Positions 1-7,953 of a DNA stretch of 25,272 nucleotides are shown piece by piece. The notes beneath the pieces were generated by a model. That model had not been told where the DNA came from. It was given only the letters and a program-made list of their open reading frames with translations, and searched no databases. Every line of letters begins with the position of its first letter. Position 1 is the stretch's first letter. The position numbers were made by a program, and so were the translations under genes. The DNA comes from Pseudomonadota bacterium (lineage in GTDB: Bacteria > Pseudomonadota > Alphaproteobacteria > Acetobacterales > Acetobacteraceae), in the NCBI GenBank assembly GCA_021808185.1, contig JAKBCB010000006.1, positions 1 to 25,272 of the forward strand, in the 5' to 3' direction.

Positions 1-1528
1 CCGGCGCCAGATGCACGTAATAGGCGGGAATTCCCTCCTGTTCGGCCAAGCGCCCGCCGCGCGCCACCAGCCAGCGCTCGATCTCGGCGTTCCAGAAATC
101 CGCCACCACCAGCGCCAGCCAGCGCAGCCGCAGCGTCAGGAACGGCGCCCCCGCCACCAGCGCGGTGATCACGCAAGCGAGCGTGTAGGGGGTGATCCCG
201 GCGCTTTCCTCCCAGCGGTCCTGCTCGCTCACCGGCCCGTTGCGCAGCAGATAGCCGAGGGCTGCGGCGATCATGTCGGCAACCTCGGTCCCGCCCAGCG
301 CGTCCCGTTCAGCCAGCAGCGCGGCCAGCACGACCGGGCAGGCGGTCTGATCCAGTTGCTTGCCCTGCCAGTATGGCCGCCCGCCCAGCCACTGGTTCTG
401 CTCCCAGTGCCCGTCCTCGCGCTGCGTCGCGATCAGATAGCGCAGCGCGTTGCGCGCCTCCTCCTCGGCGCCCAGCGCCAGCAGGGCGGTGGCGCATTGC
501 ACCAGGTCGCGCGGCCAGACCAGATGGTAGCCGCCGCGCTCGGTGCCGCGATCGCCCCAGGGGATGGAGAGGCTGGCGACCATCGCGCCCGGATAGGTCT
601 TATCCAGGTGGCTGCGCAGCACCATGGCGGAGACCATGAACTGCTCGCCCAGCGCGTCCGGCGCTTCCCAGCGCACCGGGTTGCGCCGGTTGGCGCCGGC
701 ATACCAGTCCTGCCAGTCCGCCACCTGGCGTAGCAGCACTGCGGCGAACGGCTCCAGCAGGCTGGAGACGGCCAGCGTCGCCGCGGCTTGCTTGGTGGCG
801 GCAAAGCCCAGCGCCAGCACCACCCGCGCCGGCAGCGCCGCGACCAGCGCCACATTCCCCGGCCCGGCGCGGTCATATTCCCAGGTCAGCGCGCCATGGA
901 CGGCGAAATCCTGCCAACCGTCGCTGACCCCGACATAACCCGCGCTCGCCGCGCCCAGGGCATCGCGTTGGGCGGCATCGGCGGCGACCATCGCCAGGCC
1001 ATACGGCCCCTGTTCCGCCCACAGCACGCGCCGGCCGCGATAGCGCGCCACCGCGGCGACGTTGCCCTCCCCGGTCGCGCCGAGGCGCGGGGCCAGCAAC
1101 GCAAACAGCCGCAGCGCCGGATCGCCGGTCAGGGTCGCCTCGATCAGCAGCACGTCGCGCAGCGGATCGGGGGTGACGCGCAGGCGCAGGCGGAAGCGCG
1201 GGTGGCGGTGCAGGATTTCCACCGCCGGCACGCCGGGCGCGACCAGCCGCACATCGTGGGTGCCGAGCCGCTTGACCTCCACCCAGAACCCGGCACCGTC
1301 GCCGACGATGAAGCCGAGGTCGCGGATCTGCGGCAGATCGACGCGCGGATAATAGACCTCGGTGACGATGCCGAAGCCGAGCGTGAACCACAACCGCGCC
1401 GGGCCGAGCGAGCCGCCCACCATGTCCTTGGCGCTGCTGGTCCAGGTGGGCGCGATGCCGGGCGCGCCGGGCGCGTCAGACAGGGCCGGGGGGGCGGCGG
1501 TCGGGAGGCGATGGGAGTCGAGAGGCAT
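1..1528 (-). CDS. GH15 glucoamylase-like protein (3' end outside window)
   Basis: Family GH15 enzymes release glucose from the non-reducing ends of alpha-glucans; this one probably acts on glycogen or maltodextrins inside the cell. The gene runs off the left edge, leaving about 509 codons from the start at 1528-1526. A GAGGAA ribosome-binding site at 1538-1543 precedes the ATG. The N-terminal part has the bacterial glucoamylase beta-sandwich pattern: WTSSAKDMVGG, then LWFTLGFGIVTEVYYPRVD. The catalytic (alpha/alpha) barrel follows, with VWPRDL (about 503-520), DGHWEQNQWLGG, and RWEESAGITP (around 197-217). By analogy with fungal and clostridial enzymes the first Glu of WEE (about E440) is the general acid. 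The general base lies beyond the window. No signal peptide is visible. The gene is divergent from malQ, which supports a role in glycogen or maltodextrin use. The frame was read directly on the reverse strand and is open throughout the parts checked. A trehalase-like GH15 specificity cannot be excluded. Confidence 0.88.
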   Translation of the reverse strand, partial: MPLDSHRLPTAAPPALSDAPGAPGIAPTWTSSAKDMVGGSLGPARLWFTLGFGIVTEVYYPRVDLPQIRDLGFIVGDGAGFWVEVKRLGTHDVRLVAPGVPAVEILHRHPRFRLRLRVTPDPLRDVLLIEATLTGDPALRLFALLAPRLGATGEGNVAAVARYRGRRVLWAEQGPYGLAMVAADAAQRDALGAASAGYVGVSDGWQDFAVHGALTWEYDRAGPGNVALVAALPARVVLALGFAATKQAAATLAVSSLLEPFAAVLLRQVADWQDWYAGANRRNPVRWEAPDALGEQFMVSAMVLRSHLDKTYPGAMVASLSIPWGDRGTERGGYHLVWPRDLVQCATALLALGAEEEARNALRYLIATQREDGHWEQNQWLGGRPYWQGKQLDQTACPVVLAALLAERDALGGTEVADMIAAALGYLLRNGPVSEQDRWEESAGITPYTLACVITALVAGAPFLTLRLRWLALVVADFWNAEIERWLVARGGRLAEQEGIPAYYVHLAP

Positions 1529-1626
1529 GGCAAGTTGTTCCTCGCTCAGCCGGGTTGGCGAGAGCGTAACTTAATTGGATTTATGAGAGTATAATACAGA
1601 TCCGGGCACGGCCGGGGGCGAGGGCG
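1529..1626. promoter_or_regulatory. Divergent promoter region, GH15 / malQ
   Basis: This 98 bp gap separates two divergent start codons and contains an AT-rich island (about 1568-1600) that stands out from the GC-rich surroundings. On the plus strand there is a perfect TATAAT at 1590-1595, about 32 bp before the malQ ATG. No good -35 hexamer sits 16-18 bp upstream, so this promoter may need an activator. On the minus strand the same island gives TATACT (1593-1588) as a possible -10 for the GH15 gene, also without a clear -35. Flanking GGAT/ATCC (1577-1580 and 1600-1603) make a weak imperfect dyad that could be an operator. I do not see an FNR-type palindrome here. Confidence 0.4.
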
Positions 1627-3741
1627 ATGGACGAGAGGGAGAACAACCAGGGCCATGAGGCCGCGCTCGCGCGGCTGGCGGCGCTGGCGGGGATCGCGCC
1701 CGACTATCATGACACCGAAGGGCAGCGCCGCGCGCTCACGCCATCGGCGCGCGCGGGTGTGCTGCGCGCGCTCGGCCATGATCCCTGCTCGCCCGGAGCG
1801 GTTCGCGATGCGGTCGCCGCCCTCGAGCTGGCACCCTGGCGGGAACCCCTGCCGCCGATCGCGGTGCTGCCACCGGCGGGGCGCGCGGGCGGCGTCGCCG
1901 TGGTGCTGGCGGCCCCGGCGCCGGCCGCCCCGCTCCGGTGGCGCATCGCGCTGGAGGATGGCGCGCGGCGCGAGGGCAGCGCGGCGGTGGCGGCCCTGCC
2001 CGCCCCGGCCCGCGCCCCAGCCCACGCCCCGGACCGGAGCGGGCTGCGCCTGACCTTGCCGCTGCCCGCCGACCTGCCGCCCGGATACCACCGGCTGGAA
2101 ATCAGCTGCGGCGCGACGGCCGCCATCACGACGCTGGTGCAGCCGCCGGCGAGCGCTTGGCGCCCCGATTGGCTGGCCACCGGCAGGCGGGAATGGGGTA
2201 TCGGCGCCGCCCTGTTCGCGTTGTGGTCGCGGCATAGCTGGGGGATCGGCGATTTCGCCGATCTCGGCGCGCTGGCGCGGCTGGCGGCGGGCTGGGGCGC
2301 GCGCCTGGTCGGGATCAATCCGCTGCACGCGCCGCTGCCGGGGGAAACCGCCGACCCCAATCCGTATCGGCCCTCCAGCCGCCGGTTCCTCAACCCGCTG
2401 CATCTCGACCTCGCCGCGCTGGGCGCCATGGTGCCGCCGGACGCCGCCTGGCCGCCGCCGGACGGGCCACCGCCGGGCGCGGGCGTGGACTACGCGCTGG
2501 TGCATCGGCGCAAGCACGCGGCGCTGGCGGCGGCGTTCGATGGCGGGCAATGGGACGCCGCCGGGTTCGCCGCATTCCGCCACGCCGGCGGCGAAGCTTT
2601 GGAACGCTTCGCCCTCTTCAACGCCCTGGCCGAGCATTTCGCCCCGCGTCCCTGGCGCGACTGGCCGGCGGCACTTGCCCGTCCCGACGCCCCCGGCATC
2701 GCCGCGTTCCGGCGCACGCACGCGACCCCGATCGCCTATCATGCCTGGCTGCAATGGATCGCCGAGCGCCAACTGGCCGAGGCGGCGCGCGCCGGCGCCG
2801 GGCTCTATCGCGACCTGGCGCTGGGGGTGGACCCGGACGGGGCCGATGTCTGGGCCGATCCGGCACAGTTTCTGTCCGGCGCCCGCATCGGCGCGCCCCC
2901 CGATGCCTTCGCGCGCGCCGGCCAGGACTGGGGCCTGCCAGTGCCCGATCCGCGCGCGCTCCGCGCCGGCGGCTATACGCCCTTCATCGCCGCGCTGCGC
3001 GCCAATCTGCGCCATGCCGCGGCGCTGCGGATCGATCACGTGATGGGGCTCGATCGGCTGTATGTGATTCCCGCCGGGGCGGACGCGCGCGATGGCGCTT
3101 ATCTGCGCTATCCGCTGGCGGACCTGCTCGGCATCCTGACCCTGGAAAGCCATCGCCAGCGCTGTCTGCTGGTGGGCGAGGATCTCGGCACGGTGCCGGA
3201 CGGGCTGCGCGCGCGCCTGGACGCGGCCGCGGTCCTGTCCACCCGGCTGCTGCTGTTCGAGCGTTGGCCGGATGGCCTGTTCCGTCGCCCCGGCACCTAT
3301 CCGCGGCTCGCTTTGGCCGCCTTCGCGACCCACGACCTGCCCACCTTCCGCGGCTGGTGGGAGGGGCGGGATCTGCCGCCCGAAGCCGCCGCCGCGCGGG
3401 CGCATGAGCGGGCGCTGCTACTGGCCGCGCTCGCCGATCGCGGTCTGGCACCGGCGGGTGTGGATGCGGCGACGACCGACGATCCGGCGGCGCTGGCGGC
3501 GCTGCTGCACGCCATCCACCAGTTCCTGGCGCGCGGGCCGAGCGCCCTGGTGCTGGCCTCGCTCGGCGATCTGCTGGCCGAAACGGTGCAGCTCAATCAT
3601 CCCGGCATGGCGGCCGAGGCGGCGAACTGGCGCCATCGCTACCGCCTGCCGATGGAGGGTCTGGGCTCGGATTCGCTGGCACGTTCCCTGACCGCCGCGA
3701 TCGCCACCGCCCGCGCCGGAGCGATGGATGGTGAGCCGTGA
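1627..3741 (+). CDS. malQ: 4-alpha-glucanotransferase (amylomaltase, GH77)
   Basis: MalQ transfers alpha-1,4-glucan segments between maltodextrins and releases glucose. It rebuilds short glycogen-derived chains so that the phosphorylase can act on them again, in the cytoplasm. The 704-residue protein has an N-terminal extension of roughly 170 residues, as in E. coli-type MalQ (about 690 residues), followed by the GH77 barrel. Three acidic catalytic residues are visible: Asp470 in RIDHVMGLD (nucleophile), Glu518 in GEDLG (acid/base) and Asp570 in FATHDLPTF. The motif NPYRPSSRRFLNPL is typical of the family. The ATG follows a GGGGGCGAGGGCG stretch that can act as a weak ribosome-binding site. 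The gene is divergent from the GH15 gene and 119 bp upstream of glgA. It may have its own TATAAT promoter. A FNR-type box after its stop suggests that glgA and the genes behind it are transcribed separately. Confidence 0.95.
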   Translation: MDERENNQGHEAALARLAALAGIAPDYHDTEGQRRALTPSARAGVLRALGHDPCSPGAVRDAVAALELAPWREPLPPIAVLPPAGRAGGVAVVLAAPAPAAPLRWRIALEDGARREGSAAVAALPAPARAPAHAPDRSGLRLTLPLPADLPPGYHRLEISCGATAAITTLVQPPASAWRPDWLATGRREWGIGAALFALWSRHSWGIGDFADLGALARLAAGWGARLVGINPLHAPLPGETADPNPYRPSSRRFLNPLHLDLAALGAMVPPDAAWPPPDGPPPGAGVDYALVHRRKHAALAAAFDGGQWDAAGFAAFRHAGGEALERFALFNALAEHFAPRPWRDWPAALARPDAPGIAAFRRTHATPIAYHAWLQWIAERQLAEAARAGAGLYRDLALGVDPDGADVWADPAQFLSGARIGAPPDAFARAGQDWGLPVPDPRALRAGGYTPFIAALRANLRHAAALRIDHVMGLDRLYVIPAGADARDGAYLRYPLADLLGILTLESHRQRCLLVGEDLGTVPDGLRARLDAAAVLSTRLLLFERWPDGLFRRPGTYPRLALAAFATHDLPTFRGWWEGRDLPPEAAAARAHERALLLAALADRGLAPAGVDAATTDDPAALAALLHAIHQFLARGPSALVLASLGDLLAETVQLNHPGMAAEAANWRHRYRLPMEGLGSDSLARSLTAAIATARAGAMDGEP

Positions 3742-3772
3742 ACCGGTCGGCGGAATGATATTGATGGCGAAT

Positions 3773-3786
3773 TTGATCCGCATCAA
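3773..3786 (+). promoter_or_regulatory. FNR/FixK/Anr-type operator upstream of glgA
   Basis: The 14-mer TTGATCCGCATCAA is a perfect inverted repeat, TTGAT-N4-ATCAA, which is the consensus for FNR, Anr and FixK oxygen-responsive regulators. It lies in the malQ-glgA gap with its centre about 3779.5. A weak -10-like CACTAT at 3806-3811 would place a start near 3818, about 39 bp downstream of the centre. That is close to the -41.5 geometry of class II activation. The operon it would control encodes glycogen enzymes and a NiFe hydrogenase, which fits anaerobic induction. No fnr or fixK gene is present in the window. Confidence 0.75.
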
Positions 3787-3860
3787 AGACCCGGTCAGCC
3801 GGCGGCACTATCCATGATCCCGTAGCCCGCGGAGAAGCCGGGCCGGGAGGATGGAGGAAC

Positions 3861-5381
3861 ATGGACGTTACGTCCTACGGCCCGTCGGTCCATCGGTTGC
3901 GGGTGCTGTTCGCGACATCGGAATTGTTCCCGCTGGCGAAGACCGGTGGCCTCGGTGACGTCTGCGCGGCGCTGCCGGTGGCCCTGGCGGCGTTGGGGGC
4001 CGATATCCGCGCGATCCTCCCCGGCTATGTCAGCGCGCTCGACACCGCGCGGGGCAAGCGCGCCCTGTCCCGGCTGCCCGGCGGCGGGACGCTGCTGCTC
4101 GCGCATACGCCCGATACCGGCCTGCCGGTTTATCTCCTCGACTGGCCGGAACTGTTCCGCCGCCCGGGCGGTCCCTACCAGGACCAGGACAAGCGGGACT
4201 GGCCGGACAATCTGCGCCGCTTCGCCGCCTTCTCCGCCGCCGCCGCCGCTCTCGCGGAGCAAGGCGACACCGCCGGCTGGCGGCCCGAGCTGGTGCATGC
4301 CAATGACTGGCACACGGGGTTGCTGCCGGCCTTCCTCGCGCTCCGGCACGGGCCGCGTTCGCCCAGTCTCTTCACCATCCACAACCTGGCCTATCAGGGC
4401 AATTTCCCACTCGACGCCGCCCGCGCGCTCTCACTGCCCGAGGCGCTGCTGACACCTGACGGGGCCGAGTTCTACGGCCGGTTCTCCTGCCTCAAGGCGG
4501 GCCTGCGCTACGCCGACCGTCTGACCACAGTCAGCCCCACCTATGCCCGCGAAATCCTGACCCCCGCCTTTGGGGCCGGGATGGAGGGGCTGCTGCGCGC
4601 CCGCGCCGCCGACCTGACCGGCATCCTGAACGGCATCGACACCGACATCTGGAACCCGGCCGCCGATCCCGCTCTGCCGGTCCCCTTCGATGCCGACCAC
4701 CTGGCCGGCAAGCGGGCAGCCAAGGCGGCTTTGCGCCAGGAGCTGGGCCTCGATCCGACGGCGGACGGCCCGCTGGTGGTCGGTGTCAACCGCCTGACCG
4801 AGCAGAAGATGGCCGATGTGGTGCTGGCGGCGCTGCCAGCGCTGCTCGACATGGGGGCCCAGGTGGCGCTGCACGGGGAAGGCGATCCGGGGCTGGAGGC
4901 CGCCTTCCGCGCCGCCGCCATTGGCCGCGCGGATCGGCTCGCGGTGCGGATCGGCTACCAGGAGACGCTGGCGCATCGTCTGAACGCCGCCGCCGACCTC
5001 GCGCTGACCCCGTCCCGCTTCGAACCCTGCGGCCTGACCACGATGTATGCGATGCGCTACGGCGCGCTGCCGGTCACCCGCAAGGTGGGCGGGCTGGCGG
5101 ACACGGTCACCGATATCGACAGCACGCAAACCGGGCGGCGCGAGGGCACCGGCTTCACCTTCGACGATCCCACCGCCGCGGCGTTGGCCGGCTGCTTGCG
5201 CCGCGCTGGCCATCGGTTCCGCGATCCGGTCGCCTGGCGCCGGGCGCAGCGCGCCGCGATGGGCCGCGATTTCGGCTGGGAGGTGTCGGCCCGCCGCTAT
5301 CTGGCGCTGTATGACGATCTGGTGGTGAGCGCCGACGCGCCGCGGTCTCCTGAGCCGGCGTTTCTAGAGGCGGCGGAGTGA
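3861..5381 (+). CDS. glgA: Glycogen synthase (GT5)
   Basis: GlgA adds glucose from ADP-glucose to the non-reducing ends of growing glycogen chains in the cytoplasm. The protein is 506 residues, somewhat longer than the usual 480. Visible landmarks are the N-terminal KTGGLGDV loop (Lys27) that contacts the nucleotide sugar, HANDWHTGLLP, TIHNLAYQG, GILNGIDTDIWNP, NRLTEQK at the start of the C-terminal Rossmann domain, and PSRFEPCGL (Glu388) followed by RYGALPVTRKVGGLADTV. These are standard for GT5 and distinguish it from GT4 trehalose or sucrose enzymes. A strong GGAGGA (3849-3855 region) precedes the ATG. The gene overlaps glgP by 4 bp (GTGA). It is the first gene after the FNR-type box, so it probably heads the long hydrogenase operon. 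No glgB or glgC is present in the window. Confidence 0.95.
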   Translation: MDVTSYGPSVHRLRVLFATSELFPLAKTGGLGDVCAALPVALAALGADIRAILPGYVSALDTARGKRALSRLPGGGTLLLAHTPDTGLPVYLLDWPELFRRPGGPYQDQDKRDWPDNLRRFAAFSAAAAALAEQGDTAGWRPELVHANDWHTGLLPAFLALRHGPRSPSLFTIHNLAYQGNFPLDAARALSLPEALLTPDGAEFYGRFSCLKAGLRYADRLTTVSPTYAREILTPAFGAGMEGLLRARAADLTGILNGIDTDIWNPAADPALPVPFDADHLAGKRAAKAALRQELGLDPTADGPLVVGVNRLTEQKMADVVLAALPALLDMGAQVALHGEGDPGLEAAFRAAAIGRADRLAVRIGYQETLAHRLNAAADLALTPSRFEPCGLTTMYAMRYGALPVTRKVGGLADTVTDIDSTQTGRREGTGFTFDDPTAAALAGCLRRAGHRFRDPVAWRRAQRAAMGRDFGWEVSARRYLALYDDLVVSADAPRSPEPAFLEAAE

Positions 5382-7942
5382 CGGCGGCGGCCTCCCCGGC
5401 CCCCATCGCCGCGATGGCGCCGTGCTGGGGGTTGGCGCTGCCGCCGCCGCTCGCCGCGCTGCGTGATCTCGCGCTCGATCTGCGCTGGACCTGGAGCCAT
5501 CGGGGCGATGCGCTATGGGAACGGATCGACGCCGAATTGTGGCAGCGCACGCACAATCCCTGGATCCTGCTCGAAGACGTGCCGGCCGCGCGGTTGGCGG
5601 CGCTGGCCGCCGATCCCGGTTTCCTCGCCCATCTCGATGCGCTGGCCGCGGAGCGCCGCGCGTATCTCGCCGCGCCGGGCTGGTTCGCCGAGACCCATGG
5701 ACGCGCGGCATTGGCCGGCGTCGCCTATTTCTGCCTGGAGTTCGGTCTCGGCGAGGCGCTGCCGCTCTATGCCGGCGGGCTCGGCGTCCTGGCGGGGGAT
5801 TATCTGAAGACGGCGAGCGATCTCGGTGTGCCGGCGATCGGCGTCGGGCTCCTGTACCAGGAAGGCTATTTCCGCCAGATGATCGACGCCACCGGCTGGC
5901 AGCAGGAAGCCTACCCCTATAACGAGCCGACGATGATGCCGGTGCAGCCGGTATTGGATCAGGCCGGGACGCGGCTCCATATCCTGCTCGACCTGCCCGG
6001 GCGCCGCCTGCGTCTGCGCGTCTGGCGCGCCATGGTCGGGCGCACCGCGCTCTATCTGCTCGACAGCAACGATGCGCTGAACACCCCGGTCGATCGCGGC
6101 ATCACCGGCAAGCTCTACGGCGGCAGCACCGAGATGCGGCTTTTGCAGGAAATCGTGCTCGGCGTCGGCGGCTGGCGGCTGGTGGAGACCATACATCCCG
6201 AGATCGAGGTCTGCCACCTGAACGAGGGTCATGCCGCCTTCGCGCTGCTGGAGCGGGCGCGCAGCCTCTCGGCGCGGCTCGGGATCGGGTTCGAGGAGGC
6301 GCTATGGGTCAGCCGCGCCGGCACCGTCTTTACCACCCACACCCCGGTGGAGGCTGGGTTCGACCGCTACCCGATGGCTCTGCTCGAACAATATCGCCAC
6401 GCCGCGATGGGGCCGGCGGCCGAGAAGATCGCCGCGATCGCCTTGTCGCTGGCCCGGACCGAGCGCGGCGCGCCGGTCAACATGGCCTTCCTGGCGCTGC
6501 GCGGATCCTTCATCAGCCTCGGCGTCAGCGCGCTGCACGGCGCGGTCAGCCGGCGCATCTTCCAGCCGCTGTTCCCGCGCTGGCCCGAACGCGAGGTGCC
6601 GGTCGGGCATGTGACCAACGGCGTCCACATGCCATCCTGGGAATCGCCCGAGGCCGACGCGATCTTCACCGCTGCCGGTGGCGAGGCGCGCTGGCGGCGC
6701 ATGGCCGAGCCGCTGCGGGACGTGATCGCCGCGGTGGATGACGCGGCGCTGTGGGAAATGCGCGGACGATCGCGTCAGCGGCTGGTGACGGCGGTGCGCG
6801 CCCGCCTCGGCCGCCATCTGACCGGCCGCGGCCACGACCCCGCGATGGTCGCGCGCGCCGAGAGCGTGCTCGACCCGAACACGCTCACCCTCGGCTTCGC
6901 GCGCCGCTTCACCGGCTATAAGCGCCCCAACCTGCTGCTGGCCGATCACGCCCGGCTGGAACGCCTGCTCGGCGACCAGCATCGCCCGATGCAGCTGGTG
7001 GTGGCCGGCAAGGCGCATCCCGCCGACGAGGAGGGCAAGCGGATGATCGCGGAGTGGGTGGCCTTCACCGCCCATCCCGAATTCTGGGCGCGGGTCGTAT
7101 TCCTCGAGGATTACGACATCGCGCTGGCGCAGGAACTGGTCCAGGGCGTCGATGTCTGGATCAACACGCCGCGCCGGCCATGGGAGGCGTGCGGGACCAG
7201 CGGGATGAAGGTGATCGCCAATGGCGGGATCAATCTTTCGATGCTGGATGGGTGGTGGGCCGAGGGCTTTGCCCCCGATCTCGGCTTTGCGATCGGTGCC
7301 ACCACCGCGCCCGACCCGGCGGCACAGGACGCCGCCGATGCCGCCGAACTCTACACGATTCTGGAGCGCGAGGTGGCGCCCGCATTCTATGACCGCGATC
7401 CGGCCGGCATCCCGCGCGCGTGGATCGCCCGCATTCGGCGCGGCATGGCGGTGCTGGCGCCGCGTTTCAGCGCGACCCGCATGCTGCGCGACTATCTGGA
7501 GCAGGCCTATCTGCCGGCCAGCGCCGCCCTGCGCCGGCGCTTGGCCGACGCCGCGGCGGCGGCGCGGTCGCTCCGCGCGTGGGAACGCCGGCTGCATCAC
7601 GGCTGGAAGAGCCTGCATATCGGCGCCCCCGACATGACGGCCGAGGCGGATGGCTGGTCCTGCCACGTGCCGGTCTATCTCGGCGAGATCGCCGCCGAGG
7701 ATGTGCGGGTGGAACTTTATGCCGATCCGCCCAGGAGCGATGCGCCGGGCAATGCACCGGGCGCCGCGCCGTCGGTCGCGCTGGCCCGCGGCGCCCCGGT
7801 AGCGGGCGCGGTGAACGGGTTCACCTATGCCGGCCGGGTGGTCACCACCCGGCCGCGCCGGGATTTCACCGTGCGGATCCTGCCAAGTCATCCCGAGGCC
7901 AGGGTGCCGGCCGAACTTCCGCTGATCCGCTGGCAGGAGTAG
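5378..7942 (+). CDS. glgP: Alpha-glucan (glycogen) phosphorylase, DUF3417 type (GT35)
   Basis: This enzyme cleaves glycogen with phosphate to give glucose-1-phosphate, saving one ATP per glucose compared with hydrolysis. It is 854 residues and belongs to the phosphorylase subgroup with an N-terminal DUF3417 domain (roughly residues 10-120), recognised by LALDLRWTWSH and LWQRTHNPW. The phosphorylase core follows, with YFCLEFGLGEALPLYAGGLG, HLNEGHAAF, TTHTPVEAGFDRY, GHVTNGVHMPSW and FARRFTGYKRPNLL. The pyridoxal phosphate lysine is Lys611 in CGTSGMKVIANGGINLSMLDGWW. I chose the GTG at 5378, which overlaps the glgA stop as GTGA; an in-frame ATG at 5414 is the alternative. The gene is translationally coupled to glgA and is followed 11 bp later by hydB. 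That puts glycogen breakdown in the same apparent transcript as the hydrogenase. Confidence 0.95.
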   Translation: MTAAASPAPIAAMAPCWGLALPPPLAALRDLALDLRWTWSHRGDALWERIDAELWQRTHNPWILLEDVPAARLAALAADPGFLAHLDALAAERRAYLAAPGWFAETHGRAALAGVAYFCLEFGLGEALPLYAGGLGVLAGDYLKTASDLGVPAIGVGLLYQEGYFRQMIDATGWQQEAYPYNEPTMMPVQPVLDQAGTRLHILLDLPGRRLRLRVWRAMVGRTALYLLDSNDALNTPVDRGITGKLYGGSTEMRLLQEIVLGVGGWRLVETIHPEIEVCHLNEGHAAFALLERARSLSARLGIGFEEALWVSRAGTVFTTHTPVEAGFDRYPMALLEQYRHAAMGPAAEKIAAIALSLARTERGAPVNMAFLALRGSFISLGVSALHGAVSRRIFQPLFPRWPEREVPVGHVTNGVHMPSWESPEADAIFTAAGGEARWRRMAEPLRDVIAAVDDAALWEMRGRSRQRLVTAVRARLGRHLTGRGHDPAMVARAESVLDPNTLTLGFARRFTGYKRPNLLLADHARLERLLGDQHRPMQLVVAGKAHPADEEGKRMIAEWVAFTAHPEFWARVVFLEDYDIALAQELVQGVDVWINTPRRPWEACGTSGMKVIANGGINLSMLDGWWAEGFAPDLGFAIGATTAPDPAAQDAADAAELYTILEREVAPAFYDRDPAGIPRAWIARIRRGMAVLAPRFSATRMLRDYLEQAYLPASAALRRRLADAAAAARSLRAWERRLHHGWKSLHIGAPDMTAEADGWSCHVPVYLGEIAAEDVRVELYADPPRSDAPGNAPGAAPSVALARGAPVAGAVNGFTYAGRVVTTRPRRDFTVRILPSHPEARVPAELPLIRWQE

Positions 7943-7953
7943 AATTCATCGCC

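Noticed and set aside
11..733. A 240-codon open frame on the plus strand at the left edge
   Set aside because: The minus strand reads as GH15 glucoamylase with VWPRDL and RWEESAGITP, so the plus frame is a shadow.
1546..3405. A 619-codon open frame on the minus strand across malQ
   Set aside because: It is low-complexity and runs antisense to a GH77 gene with intact catalytic motifs. It would also overlap the GH15 promoter.
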